Assembly (NCBI GenBank): GCA_015231815.1
Contig: JADGAW010000064.1
Span: 1 to 10,172 of the forward strand
Reading direction: 5' to 3'
Source of the DNA: Nitrospinota bacterium
GTDB taxonomy: Bacteria > Nitrospinota_A > JADGAW01
Length of the DNA stretch: 10,172 bases
Below, in pieces: positions 1 to 6,883 of the stretch. Positions within the stretch are counted from its first letter, which is position 1; every line of letters starts with the position of its first letter. The position numbers and the translations under genes are program-made. Below the pieces are notes generated by a model. It saw only the letters and a list, made by a program, of their open reading frames with translations, had not been told where the DNA came from and made no database searches.

Positions 1-618
1 TAAAATATCGCATTTTCTATACTTATTTCTGAAGTTTTCCATTTTATTTTTTTGAATTGACTTAATCATTTCATTCAGGAAATCTTCAACAGTGAGATAG
101 CAAACTTTTAAGTTTCTTTGATAGGCTTTATTTCCAATGGCGAACATTAAATGGCTTTTTCCCAGTCCAACGCCTCCATAAATAAATAAAGGGTTATAGG
201 TTTGTGCAGAACCTTCAGAAACTGCCAGGGAAGCAGCTAAAGCATATTCATTTGAAGCACATTTAATGAAATTTTTGAATGTTTTATCTGGGTTGAGTCC
301 GGTATGAGAAAATTCTTGTTTTTTAACTTCCAGTTTTTTTTCTGGAACGATTTCATCAAAAAGCGTAGTAGTTTTTTTATCTCTTGCAATAAAAGAAAGG
401 GAAATATCGTCTGATTTTGTAACTGACTTTAAGGCATCTTCCAGTTCTACTTTGTAATTTGCGTTAAGAACTTTTGAGCAATAATTGTTTGGAACTTCAA
501 TGGAGGCAATGTTATTTTTAATGGATAAAAGCTCTATATTTTTAAACCATTTTTCATAGGCTTCTTTTTGAATAGTTTTGCGTATTTCAGAAAGACATTT
601 CTTCCAGATTTCTTTCAT
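1..618 (-). CDS. dnaA: Chromosomal replication initiator DnaA, N-terminal part (cut by window edge)
   Basis: DnaA binds DnaA boxes at the origin and, as an ATP-bound oligomer, opens DNA for replication; it also acts as a transcription factor. I translated the minus strand from the ATG at 616-618 and obtained 206 residues with no stop, running off the window at base 1. Residues 1-85 fit domain I, including the YEKWF motif around residue 21. A short linker follows at about 88-105. The AAA+ domain then begins, with NPLFIYGGVGLGKSHL at 142-157 (Walker A, K154, with Ser where Thr is common). The NEMIKSIQKNKMENF stretch near 182 lies where the family has the segment just before Walker B. Walker B, the sensors and the DNA-binding domain lie outside the window. 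There is no strong Shine-Dalgarno before the ATG. It is divergent from the gene at 843. Identification is secure. Confidence 0.95.
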   Translation of the reverse strand, partial: MKEIWKKCLSEIRKTIQKEAYEKWFKNIELLSIKNNIASIEVPNNYCSKVLNANYKVELEDALKSVTKSDDISLSFIARDKKTTTLFDEIVPEKKLEVKKQEFSHTGLNPDKTFKNFIKCASNEYALAASLAVSEGSAQTYNPLFIYGGVGLGKSHLMFAIGNKAYQRNLKVCYLTVEDFLNEMIKSIQKNKMENFRNKYRKCDIL

Positions 619-751
619 AAACGAATGACTTTACTAATAAAAGTTTATATATTTTTTTACGTTGCTGAAATATAAAAATATTGGGTTTTTTCTTTATTTA
701 CAGCAGTAAATTTTAAGTCTGTTATTTTAACATTTAAAGGTGTTTTTTAGG

Positions 752-781
752 GGATTTAAGCGGGAAAAAACGCTTAAATTC
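752..781. repeat. Inverted repeat, 9-bp perfect arms with 8-nt spacer
   Basis: ATTTAAGCG at 754-762 is the exact reverse complement of CGCTTAAAT at 771-779. One GT wobble and a further GC pair would extend the stem to 752-781 if transcribed. The spacer is GGAAAAAA. It lies just upstream of the proposed promoter of the gene at 843, a plausible operator position. No T run follows it, so it is not a normal terminator. Confidence 0.6.
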
Positions 782-790
782 AAGGTTATT

Positions 791-818
791 TTCACGAAAT
801 ATAAATAAAGAAGATAAT
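791..818 (+). promoter_or_regulatory. Possible promoter of the gene at 843
   Basis: TTCACG at 791-796 matches 4 of 6 bases of the -35 consensus. GATAAT at 813-818 matches 5 of 6 of the -10 consensus, and the spacing is 16 bp. Transcription would start near 825, giving a leader of under 20 nt before the ATG at 843, or about 50 nt before the ATG at 876. In such AT-rich DNA chance matches are common, so this is tentative. Confidence 0.35.
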
Positions 819-842
819 ACAAAAAAAAACCGTTTAAAATTA

Positions 843-1949
843 ATGGGTTACGATATATCATCAAAGAAAAAAAATATGAATTTTGAAGAAATTAAAGAAA
901 AGTTTTTCACAAAAAAAAATATTATTATTGGGGGGGGAGCTATTGCCGTAATTTTTGTCGGAATTACCCTCTTTTTTCTCTTAAGTGGAAATGACCCCAA
1001 AGAGGTTCAAAATGAAAAAAAGGGGGAAAGTAAAGAGACAAAAATTGAAACAGATAAGAAAAAAAGTGATAGTAATGACGATTCGGAAAGTCTCGGTGAA
1101 ATTGATGAAAAAAAGAATGCAGGTAAAGAAAAAACAGAAGAAAAAGAAGACCCTTTTCAAGTTACAGGAATAGCATCACTGGAAGATAATGATGGTACTG
1201 AATATAAGCCACCAAAACAAAAAAAACCCTACTACCAAACTTATTACAGTCAACAGCTCTACATGATGGAAGAAAAAGTATTTAAAAACTATTATGGAGA
1301 GGGAAAAAAAATTATTGATATTAGCTTTGCCTTGAAAATAGAAGCAGACCTTGGATTTACATCAAATTCTCTGGAAAAAGGAAAAAGTGCCGGCATTTAT
1401 ATGGTGGGGGAAAAATTAAAAGACGAAACGTTTTTTATGCGACACTTAATTGTAGTTAAGGATGGAAACCATAAAACTCTTCAAAAAATACCTGTGGACT
1501 TTGGCAGCTATGATAGAAAAATATCTCCAGTTGAAGGTATAGATACCCTTTTTGCCTGGATAGCAGATAAGGAAAATGAGATGAAAAATAAGTTTATTTT
1601 CTTTTCAGATGACTTTAAAGGTATTCAGGAAAACATTGAAACAAAAGAAAAGGTATCGGTTTCTTTTATGAGATCCAATCCTCTTTACAGGTTTAGAGAA
1701 AGTATTGGAATTATGGGACCTGACTTTATTTCGGAAATTGTGAGAATTGAAAAAGGAAAGTATCTTCTCATAACGGGAATAATTTCTATTGTTGATGCTG
1801 CTCATGGTGGAGGAACTCATTTTGAGGAGGTTAACAGAACAATGTTGGAGGGTGATAATTTTAACGACATTAAGTATGAAAGCAAAAATAAGTTTTTTGA
1901 GTTTACCCGTGAGTTTTTACGTACATTTGAGAAAAAATCAACAGAATAG
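843..1949 (+). CDS. Lysine-rich, single-pass membrane-anchored protein of unknown function
   Basis: I do not recognise this 368-residue protein. Residues 1-25 are basic. Residues 26-48 form one hydrophobic segment containing a GGG and ending in LFFLLSG. Residues 50-104 are a highly charged Lys/Glu/Asp linker of low complexity. The remainder, about 125-368, looks like a soluble globular domain with no motif I can name. The expected topology is a short cytoplasmic tail, one inner-membrane helix, and the linker and domain outside in the periplasm. No Shine-Dalgarno precedes either the ATG at 843 or the in-frame ATG at 876, so the start is uncertain. The coding sequence contains nine A at 911-919 and eight G at 930-937, close together before and within the membrane segment. 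Neighbours (dnaA, a response regulator) give no hint of function. Confidence 0.8.
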   Translation: MGYDISSKKKNMNFEEIKEKFFTKKNIIIGGGAIAVIFVGITLFFLLSGNDPKEVQNEKKGESKETKIETDKKKSDSNDDSESLGEIDEKKNAGKEKTEEKEDPFQVTGIASLEDNDGTEYKPPKQKKPYYQTYYSQQLYMMEEKVFKNYYGEGKKIIDISFALKIEADLGFTSNSLEKGKSAGIYMVGEKLKDETFFMRHLIVVKDGNHKTLQKIPVDFGSYDRKISPVEGIDTLFAWIADKENEMKNKFIFFSDDFKGIQENIETKEKVSVSFMRSNPLYRFRESIGIMGPDFISEIVRIEKGKYLLITGIISIVDAAHGGGTHFEEVNRTMLEGDNFNDIKYESKNKFFEFTREFLRTFEKKSTE

Positions 1950-1954
1950 GAGAA

Positions 1955-1968
1955 AGGGTTAAAACCCT
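1955..1968. terminator. Short hairpin between convergent gene ends, possible weak terminator
   Basis: The sequence AGGGTTAAAACCCT can fold with a 5-bp stem and a 4-nt loop. It lies between the convergent ends of the membrane protein gene (stop at 1947-1949) and the response regulator gene (stop at 2004-2006). Read on the minus strand it is followed by TTTCT, a poor T run; on the plus strand there is none. It may act weakly for the minus-strand gene. Confidence 0.3.
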
Positions 1969-2003
1969 AGAAATAACCTTAATACAAAGAAAACAGGAGC
2001 TAC

Positions 2004-3134
2004 TTACTCATCAGGTTTTAAATCAAACTGACGACTGAAATTATCAAACTTTTTTAGAAGTTCTTCTGAAAAAAGCGTATTCCAGGAGCTAATTTTATTT
2101 ATTGCATCACTAACATGCATTTTGTTATGGATTCCATATTGGGAAGTAAGGGAATCAAAGAGAGTAATAATTCCTGCAACTTGTGAAATGTCATCAAGCT
2201 GCTCACCTTTTTTTTGCTTGGGAAACCCACTTCCATTTAACCGTTCATGATGGTTTTCAATAAACTTTTGAGCATTAGCTGGTAACCCAAGGGTTTTTCC
2301 CAATGAGCTTCCTTCTTCAACATGTTTCATATAGTCTGCATAGTCTTTTTGAGGGAGAGCTTTTGGGTTAACTAAAACAGGAATATGTAAAAGAAGGCAT
2401 CCAAAGTCGTGAAAAAAGGCACCAAGACTTGCTTCAATGAGCTTATTCTTTTCCCACTTAAGGGAAACTCCAAACATTAGCATTAACAGGGTTGTATTTA
2501 CCGTATGAACTGGAAGATAGTCATCACCTTCAATAACTTCGTAAATTACCCCTACATATTCTCCTGAGCTAAACAAGGTATAGGCATTTTCTAGCTTTTC
2601 TCCTATTTCTTCCATTTCGCTTTGGCTGATTGAACCTGATGCCATAAAGTTGTCTATAACAAGTTGAGTAAACTTTAAGAAGTCTTTTACAAAAGGTGAA
2701 AGGGTTTTTGAAAGTTTAATTTTCTTATATTTTGCAACCTCCCCTTCCTCATTGAGAAGGTGATAGACTTTTTCTAAAAATATTTCTGGGTTTTTTAACA
2801 ACCTGCCTTTGTTCAGGTAGTCGTTTGCTCCAGCCTCAAGGAGCTTGTTTAACTCTGTTGGGTTGCTTTCACCTGTTAAGATTAAAATTGGAGTTTTAGC
2901 ATCTTCCGGGTTTACAGATGATCTAATTTTTTTAACAGCTTGAAGTCCGTTCATTTTAGGCATGTGATAGTCAAGAATTACCAACTTTATGTTTTGGTTG
3001 GGAAAAAGCTTTAAAGCCATTTCCCCATGGTCGGCAAGAATAACGTTAAAGCCCTTACGAAAGAGAATTTGCTTACCTACCTTTTGAATGATGAGACTAT
3101 CATCAACCAATAAAACTTTTGGTTTTTCTGCCAT
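2004..3134 (-). CDS. Response regulator with REC and HD-GYP-like output domain
   Basis: Proteins of this RpfG-like architecture couple a sensor kinase signal to hydrolysis of cyclic di-GMP in the cytoplasm. Residues 5-125 are a receiver domain: acidic pair D11/D12, phosphoacceptor D55 (LVILDYHMPKMNG), T87 and K109. The C-terminal half is an HD-GYP-type phosphohydrolase fold: H210, the HD pair H242/D243 (FHDFG), H271 with G275, then HH at 295-296 and GSGFP at 301-305, where GFP replaces GYP. The lysine that usually follows HDxG is cysteine here (HDFGC), so activity should not be assumed. The region 130-205 between the domains is helical and unrecognised. The gene stands alone on this strand, with no kinase nearby, and is divergent from the ArsR-like gene at 3236. 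Family assignment is firm; cyclic di-GMP hydrolysis is inferred. Confidence 0.87.
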   Translation of the reverse strand: MAEKPKVLLVDDSLIIQKVGKQILFRKGFNVILADHGEMALKLFPNQNIKLVILDYHMPKMNGLQAVKKIRSSVNPEDAKTPILILTGESNPTELNKLLEAGANDYLNKGRLLKNPEIFLEKVYHLLNEEGEVAKYKKIKLSKTLSPFVKDFLKFTQLVIDNFMASGSISQSEMEEIGEKLENAYTLFSSGEYVGVIYEVIEGDDYLPVHTVNTTLLMLMFGVSLKWEKNKLIEASLGAFFHDFGCLLLHIPVLVNPKALPQKDYADYMKHVEEGSSLGKTLGLPANAQKFIENHHERLNGSGFPKQKKGEQLDDISQVAGIITLFDSLTSQYGIHNKMHVSDAINKISSWNTLFSEELLKKFDNFSRQFDLKPDE

Positions 3135-3163
3135 ATAACCTTAGTTCAACTATTTTGTTACGA

Positions 3164-3175
3164 TAAAATATTTTA
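3164..3175. promoter_or_regulatory. 12-bp perfect palindrome, candidate operator
   Basis: TAAAATATTTTA is its own reverse complement. It lies just downstream of the predicted start point of the response regulator gene and about 60 bp upstream of the ArsR-like repressor gene. ArsR-family proteins bind AT-rich inverted repeats overlapping promoters, so autoregulation and control of the divergent gene are plausible. Palindromes of A and T arise easily by chance in this base composition. Confidence 0.35.
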
Positions 3176-3183
3176 GGCTTGTA

Positions 3184-3192
3184 ATTATAGCA
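3184..3192 (-). promoter_or_regulatory. Extended -10 element for the response regulator gene
   Basis: On the minus strand this reads TGCTATAAT, a perfect extended -10 (TGnTATAAT). No good -35 hexamer lies 17 bp upstream, as is usual for extended -10 promoters. Transcription would start near 3177, leaving a leader of about 40 nt before the ATG at 3132-3134. Confidence 0.55.
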
Positions 3193-3235
3193 ATTGTAAA
3201 GAGTGGAATACTATTAAAAATAAGTACAACATAAA

Positions 3236-3547
3236 ATGGTGACAAAAATAGTTCCCGATAAAGTTTTGGGTGAAATAACTCCTCTGTTAAAAGTAATATC
3301 AAGCCCTTTACGGTTAAAAATATTAAACTTTCTTGAGGAAGAGGAAAAAGCTGTTTTTGAAATTGTTGGCTTCACTGGAGCTTCACAGGCATTGGTAAGT
3401 CACCACTTAACAATAATGAGAAAAAATCGTGTAATAAGGTGCAGGAAAGAAAAAAACTTTATTTATTACTCAATTGGCAATGACTACATATATTATTTCC
3501 TTGAGAGTATTAGAACCCTAAAGAGTAGCTGCCCTGATAAGCGATAG
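3236..3547 (+). CDS. ArsR-like winged helix-turn-helix transcriptional regulator
   Basis: This 103-residue protein has the size and fold pattern of ArsR/SmtB-family dimeric repressors. Residues 15-34 contain the conserved start ISSPLRLKILNFL. The helix-turn-helix is at about 40-64, with the recognition helix SQALVSHHLTIMRKNRVI. The wing follows with RCRKEKNFIYYSI. The ELCVCDL-type metal site of the alpha-3 helix is absent (VFEIVGFTG there) and the only cysteine is C99 near the end, so a classical arsenic or alpha-3 metal sensor is unlikely; the inducer is unknown. The gene diverges from the response regulator gene across 101 bp and converges on trpC. The ATG at 3236 has no clear Shine-Dalgarno. 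It is followed at once by GTG, which does not offer a better start. Confidence 0.85.
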   Translation: MVTKIVPDKVLGEITPLLKVISSPLRLKILNFLEEEEKAVFEIVGFTGASQALVSHHLTIMRKNRVIRCRKEKNFIYYSIGNDYIYYFLESIRTLKSSCPDKR

Positions 3548-3554
3548 TGAGAGG

Positions 3555-4337
3555 CTATTGTCCGGTAAGTTCTTTAATTTTTTCTGTAATGTTAGGACTT
3601 TTAACCAGAGAAGTGCCAATTAAAAACCCATTTACTCCATTACCTTCAAGAAAAGTTACATCACTTCGGCCTTCAATACCGCTTTCACTAATGACTTTAC
3701 AGGAGAAGTCAACTTTTTCCATTAACTGTGGTGTTCTTTTAATATCAATAGAAAAGTCCTTGAGGTTTCTGTTATTAATACCCAAAACATTTGGCTTAAA
3801 AGATCTTACCTTTTTAAGCTCATCTTCGTTATGGATTTCTACAAGAGTTCCTAGCCCCAGTTTATGGGCAAGTTCACTATAGTTTTGCATTTCTTTTTCT
3901 GTGAGAATTGCAGCAATGAGGAGAATAAGGTCTGCTCCCATACCTTTTGCTTCATAAATTTGATAAGGGTCAACAATAAAATCCTTTCTAAGAATAAGTG
4001 AGCTCGTTTCTTTTCGTATGCTTTTTAAGACCTCAATACTTCCCTGAAAAAAAGCTTCATCAGTAAGGACAGAAATTGTAGGGATATTGTTTGTAATATA
4101 CTCTTTTGCAATATCAAGGTGGTTAAAATGAGGAATAAAGCCTTCCGGACAAGATGGGGAAGCTTTTTTTACTTCGGCAATAAGGTAGGTTCCCGTAACG
4201 TTTTCTATTGACTGGTAAAAACGGTTTGGATTCCCTTCCAAAGGAGTTTTCTCAATAAGAGCCTCAAAAGAGAGGCAATTTTTTGCTTTTTCTACCTCCC
4301 CCTTTTTATGTTCCACTATTTTTTCGAGAATATTCAT
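3555..4337 (-). CDS. trpC: Indole-3-glycerol-phosphate synthase
   Basis: The enzyme closes CdRP to indole-3-glycerol phosphate in tryptophan synthesis, in the cytoplasm. The 260-residue sequence is full length for a stand-alone TrpC, without a fused TrpF. It has the family's TIM-barrel motifs in order: IAEVKKASPS with E55 and K57, LRKDFIVDPYQ with general-acid K118, LVEIHNEDEL with E167, GINNRNL with N188, and VISESGI with E218/S219. A phosphate-binding GFLIGTSLV follows near 237. The loop after SPS reads CPEG where many homologues have KG or RG, a small local insertion or change. The start ATG overlaps the stop of the upstream flippase gene as ATGA, implying translational coupling. No other trp gene is in the window, so the pathway must be scattered. 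Only 7 bp separate its stop from the convergent ArsR-like gene. Confidence 0.95.
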   Translation of the reverse strand: MNILEKIVEHKKGEVEKAKNCLSFEALIEKTPLEGNPNRFYQSIENVTGTYLIAEVKKASPSCPEGFIPHFNHLDIAKEYITNNIPTISVLTDEAFFQGSIEVLKSIRKETSSLILRKDFIVDPYQIYEAKGMGADLILLIAAILTEKEMQNYSELAHKLGLGTLVEIHNEDELKKVRSFKPNVLGINNRNLKDFSIDIKRTPQLMEKVDFSCKVISESGIEGRSDVTFLEGNGVNGFLIGTSLVKSPNITEKIKELTGQ

Positions 4338-5794
4338 CGTTTAATAACCTTTAATTTACCTAAAACCATTTCATAAAAGCTGCTTCTTTGATGGTGGGTT
4401 GTTGTTAAAAAGAACCAGCAAACAATCAATAAGAACTTTACTATTTCGTATCCTTCCTCTAAGAGAAATATATTAGCAGAGATGAATACGACCCCATACA
4501 AAAAAAGTACAATAACCTCTCCATCTGGTTTCATAGACAGTTCTTTAACATGGTATATCAAAAGGGAAAGAAATAATAGACAATTAGAAAGAAAGTGTAT
4601 AGTAACAATTGCCTTTATTCCTGTTATATCTGCTAAGAGAAAAAAGAGAAAAAGAAAGACAAGTGAAGCTCCACCATTGAGAAATAAGTATATCTTCAAC
4701 CTTCTCTGTGCAAGAAGGGAGGTGGAATAAACATAACTTAAAAGAAAAAAATAATCTCCTGAAAGTTGAAAGGTAAGAAGGTTTTTTGCGTTTAAAAAAT
4801 CTTTAGAAAAAAGCAAAAGAATTAAATATTCTCCAACCAGTAAAAGCAGACAAATTATGGGCGGCGTAAAAGTCAGAAAAAACCTTAATGTATCATTTAA
4901 GAGTTTATTTCTTTCTTTATTGTTTGTTGCGGCACTTAGGGAGGGGTAAAAATGCCCCCAAACTCCTTTGGTTAAAAATGGCTGGTAGTAGCTTGAAATA
5001 GAAAAAACAACCTGATAAAGTCCGTTTGCTGCAACACCTACTTTTTTAATAAACTCTGTTCTGACCAATAAGAACGTTAAAAGGTTCAGTGCGGAGTTAG
5101 AAAAGTTAGTAATACCAAATTTTATTAACCCCCATGAGTTTATTTCCCTTTCTCCTTCTTTGTATATTGAGGCTATTTCTTTAACTGAATAATATTTTTT
5201 TCCCCAGAAAACAAAAATTACAAAGGTAATAACAGAGCCAATGAGAATAGAAATAATTGCTCCCTCAAGTTTATAAAAATAAACCAGACTCACGAAAAAG
5301 AACAAAACAATAAACCCATTTAAAATCATTGCTTTAGTGTAACGGGAATAGTCTTTATTACCCATAAATAAAGGGTAAAAGAAACCATTATAGGCAACGG
5401 TAAAAGGAATTGTTAAAAGCAAAACAAAAAAGAGAGGTTTATACTCTTCTGTTTGAAAGATATATAAAGCCAGAGGGTTTGAGGCAATAAAGGCTATAAG
5501 TAAAAAAATGGATGTTGCAATAAGCTGAATTTTTAGAGAAAGATAGAGGGTTGCATTATATTTTTTTTGACTTTTTTCCCCTAATGCTTCTGCTAAATAT
5601 GATGAGGTTCCTGAGGCAAGTGCAAAGCTACATAGAGTTGTAAGGAATGTTATAAAAAGATTTGCCTGAGCAAGGTACCCAACACCAACAACTCCTAACA
5701 CAAGGGCACTAACTTTTGCACGGGCAACGCCAAAAACAATATTCGCAAGAGTTCCAAAACCCATTACAAAACTTGCGTGCGTTATTTTTTTCAT
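4334..5794 (-). CDS. Wzx-type polysaccharide/lipid-linked oligosaccharide flippase
   Basis: This 486-residue integral membrane protein fits the polysaccharide-transporter branch of the MOP flippase superfamily, which move undecaprenyl-linked sugar units across the inner membrane. The N-terminal helix is typical: GTLANIVFGVARAKVSAL, then LGVVGVGYLAQANL, resembling the WzxE/O-antigen translocase start. About 12 to 14 hydrophobic segments are spread along the length, with positively charged short loops such as RNKLLNDTLRFF near 295. There is no soluble extra domain. The stop codon TGA overlaps the trpC ATG. No glycosyltransferase, polymerase or other sugar gene is adjacent, so the substrate cannot be guessed. 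The start at 5794 has only a weak AAAGAA upstream. MATE-family drug export is the main alternative, and less likely from the N-terminal motif. Confidence 0.83.
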   Translation of the reverse strand: MKKITHASFVMGFGTLANIVFGVARAKVSALVLGVVGVGYLAQANLFITFLTTLCSFALASGTSSYLAEALGEKSQKKYNATLYLSLKIQLIATSIFLLIAFIASNPLALYIFQTEEYKPLFFVLLLTIPFTVAYNGFFYPLFMGNKDYSRYTKAMILNGFIVLFFFVSLVYFYKLEGAIISILIGSVITFVIFVFWGKKYYSVKEIASIYKEGEREINSWGLIKFGITNFSNSALNLLTFLLVRTEFIKKVGVAANGLYQVVFSISSYYQPFLTKGVWGHFYPSLSAATNNKERNKLLNDTLRFFLTFTPPIICLLLLVGEYLILLLFSKDFLNAKNLLTFQLSGDYFFLLSYVYSTSLLAQRRLKIYLFLNGGASLVFLFLFFLLADITGIKAIVTIHFLSNCLLFLSLLIYHVKELSMKPDGEVIVLFLYGVVFISANIFLLEEGYEIVKFLLIVCWFFLTTTHHQRSSFYEMVLGKLKVIKR

Positions 5795-5888
5795 TTCTTT
5801 ATTTCTCTGTTATTAATACTCAAAAAGAACAACTGTAGAAAAAAAGTTAAAGAAAAAGAAAGAAAAACTTTAGGAAATACCAGAAACG

Positions 5889-6827
5889 TTAAAAACAAGA
5901 CTGAATAAGGGCTTCCCTTAAATTAAGCCCTTCACCAAGTTCATCTTCTGAGGTACAGGAAAAAAGGTCGCCGGATTTTGTGCAGGTCACTTTTTTATTA
6001 AAGTCGTTTGGACAATATTTATTGTAATATTTATAACTATCCAACGTAATTTCATTTTCTGAAAGAAGTGTGTTTGTTGTTTGGAGGTCATCTTCATATT
6101 CGCTTTCCATAAAATCATTTTCTTTCATGGCTTCTCTCTCTTCTTTTTCAATTGCTATTAGTGATCGTATGTTATCGTATTTTCTTTGTAGTTTACCTTC
6201 TTCCCAGACCCCTTCGTAAGTTGAGCCATCAATGAAATGAAGAGTTCCTTTGCCGCTTTCCAAATTATTTTTCCAGCCCCCTATATAGGTGATTCCATTT
6301 TCATATTGACGCATACCGTTTCCATCTCTTTGATCATTTTTCCACTCACCTTCATAGCGGTCAATTTTACCCTCGTCATTAATCCAAACCATTGTTCCAG
6401 TACCATGCCTTTTGTTGTTTTCCCAGTCACCAGTATATTTGTTACTTTTATTTCCATAAAATGCTGTTCCTTTTCCGCTTCGCATACCATCTTTAAAATC
6501 TCCTTCATAGACATAAAACTCAGGTAATTGTTTCTCAACTCCCTTACCGTGCTTTTTGTCATTTTCCCATTCTCCATTATATTCAAAGCCACTGCCATCT
6601 GTAAAAACACCCTTGCCATGCCTCTTTCCATTCAACCACTCCCCCTTGTATTTATTATTATTTGACCACTCAAATGTTCCATATCCTGTTGTACAGTTAC
6701 CCGTCGTACAGTTATTTCCCCAGAGACAAACCCTGTCTGTTGGGTAATCAGGCCATAAACAATAAGCGTATGAGGTGCATGTTGAAGAGAAAAAAATGAG
6801 GAGAAAGGAATATAAAATCTTTTTCAT
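5889..6827 (-). CDS. Exported MORN-repeat protein
   Basis: The 312-residue product starts with a signal peptide: two lysines, a hydrophobic stretch LYSFLLIFF, and a likely cleavage after the SYA at 19-21. A lipobox is not convincing, because the residues before C17 are SST. Residues 60-215 hold six clear MORN units plus a degenerate seventh, of the form YxGxWxNxxxxGxGxx, with a partial unit near 46-53. The tail, 216-312, is acidic and helical, then cysteine-containing (C272, C282, C291, C311). Together with C23, C34, C40 and C45 these suggest disulfides in an oxidising compartment such as the periplasm. MORN repeats form elongated beta-sheets; their role in bacterial exported proteins is poorly known. 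The neighbours are tRNA-Pro upstream and the flippase downstream. No substrate or partner can be named. Confidence 0.82.
   Translation of the reverse strand: MKKILYSFLLIFFSSTCTSYAYCLWPDYPTDRVCLWGNNCTTGNCTTGYGTFEWSNNNKYKGEWLNGKRHGKGVFTDGSGFEYNGEWENDKKHGKGVEKQLPEFYVYEGDFKDGMRSGKGTAFYGNKSNKYTGDWENNKRHGTGTMVWINDEGKIDRYEGEWKNDQRDGNGMRQYENGITYIGGWKNNLESGKGTLHFIDGSTYEGVWEEGKLQRKYDNIRSLIAIEKEEREAMKENDFMESEYEDDLQTTNTLLSENEITLDSYKYYNKYCPNDFNKKVTCTKSGDLFSCTSEDELGEGLNLREALIQSCF
6180..6650 (-). repeat. MORN repeat array within the exported protein
   Basis: About seven units occur, starting near residues 60, 83, 107, 131, 158, 181 and 204. Spacing is 23 to 27 residues rather than the strict 23, because the loops between units vary. 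Units 1 to 6 keep the aromatic-x-G-x-W/F core and the GxG turn; the last loses the GxG (KLQRKYDN). The DNA copies are diverged, so this is an old protein-level repeat and not a recent tandem duplication. Confidence 0.8.
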
Positions 6828-6883
6828 AACGTTTTATTTTTTGAGTTGAAGCCAAAACCAAAATACCTTTTTATTCTAAACTT

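Larger units (their letters stand above)
619..842. promoter_or_regulatory. Divergent dnaA upstream region with three dyads
   Basis: This very AT-rich spacer separates dnaA (minus) from the unknown membrane protein gene (plus). It holds three inverted repeats. The first has arms ATTTAC and GTAAAT at 696-711 around AGCA. The second has TGTTA and TAACA at 720-732 around TTT. The third has ATTTAAGCG and CGCTTAAAT at 754-762 and 771-779, around an A-rich 8-nt loop. I found no perfect TTATNCACA DnaA box here. A one-mismatch copy, TTTTTCACA, lies at 903-911 inside the next gene. Regulatory DNA for two divergent genes is certain by position; an origin role is only a possibility. Confidence 0.5.

Noticed and set aside
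17..23. Lipoprotein reading of the MORN protein via its first cysteine (residue numbers 17 and 23)
   Set aside because: The residues before C17 (SST) and C23 (YAY) do not fit a lipobox; cleavage by signal peptidase I is more likely.
903..911. TTTTTCACA, one mismatch from the DnaA box consensus
   Set aside because: It lies inside a coding region in T-rich DNA, with no second box nearby, so it is not evidence of an origin.
3547..3882. 111-codon plus-strand frame opposite trpC
   Set aside because: It lies opposite the conserved trpC coding sequence and looks like its complement, not a gene.
6281..6631. 116-codon minus-strand reading frame inside the MORN gene
   Set aside because: It is a shifted reading of the MORN repeats; the main frame has the signal peptide and the repeat motif.
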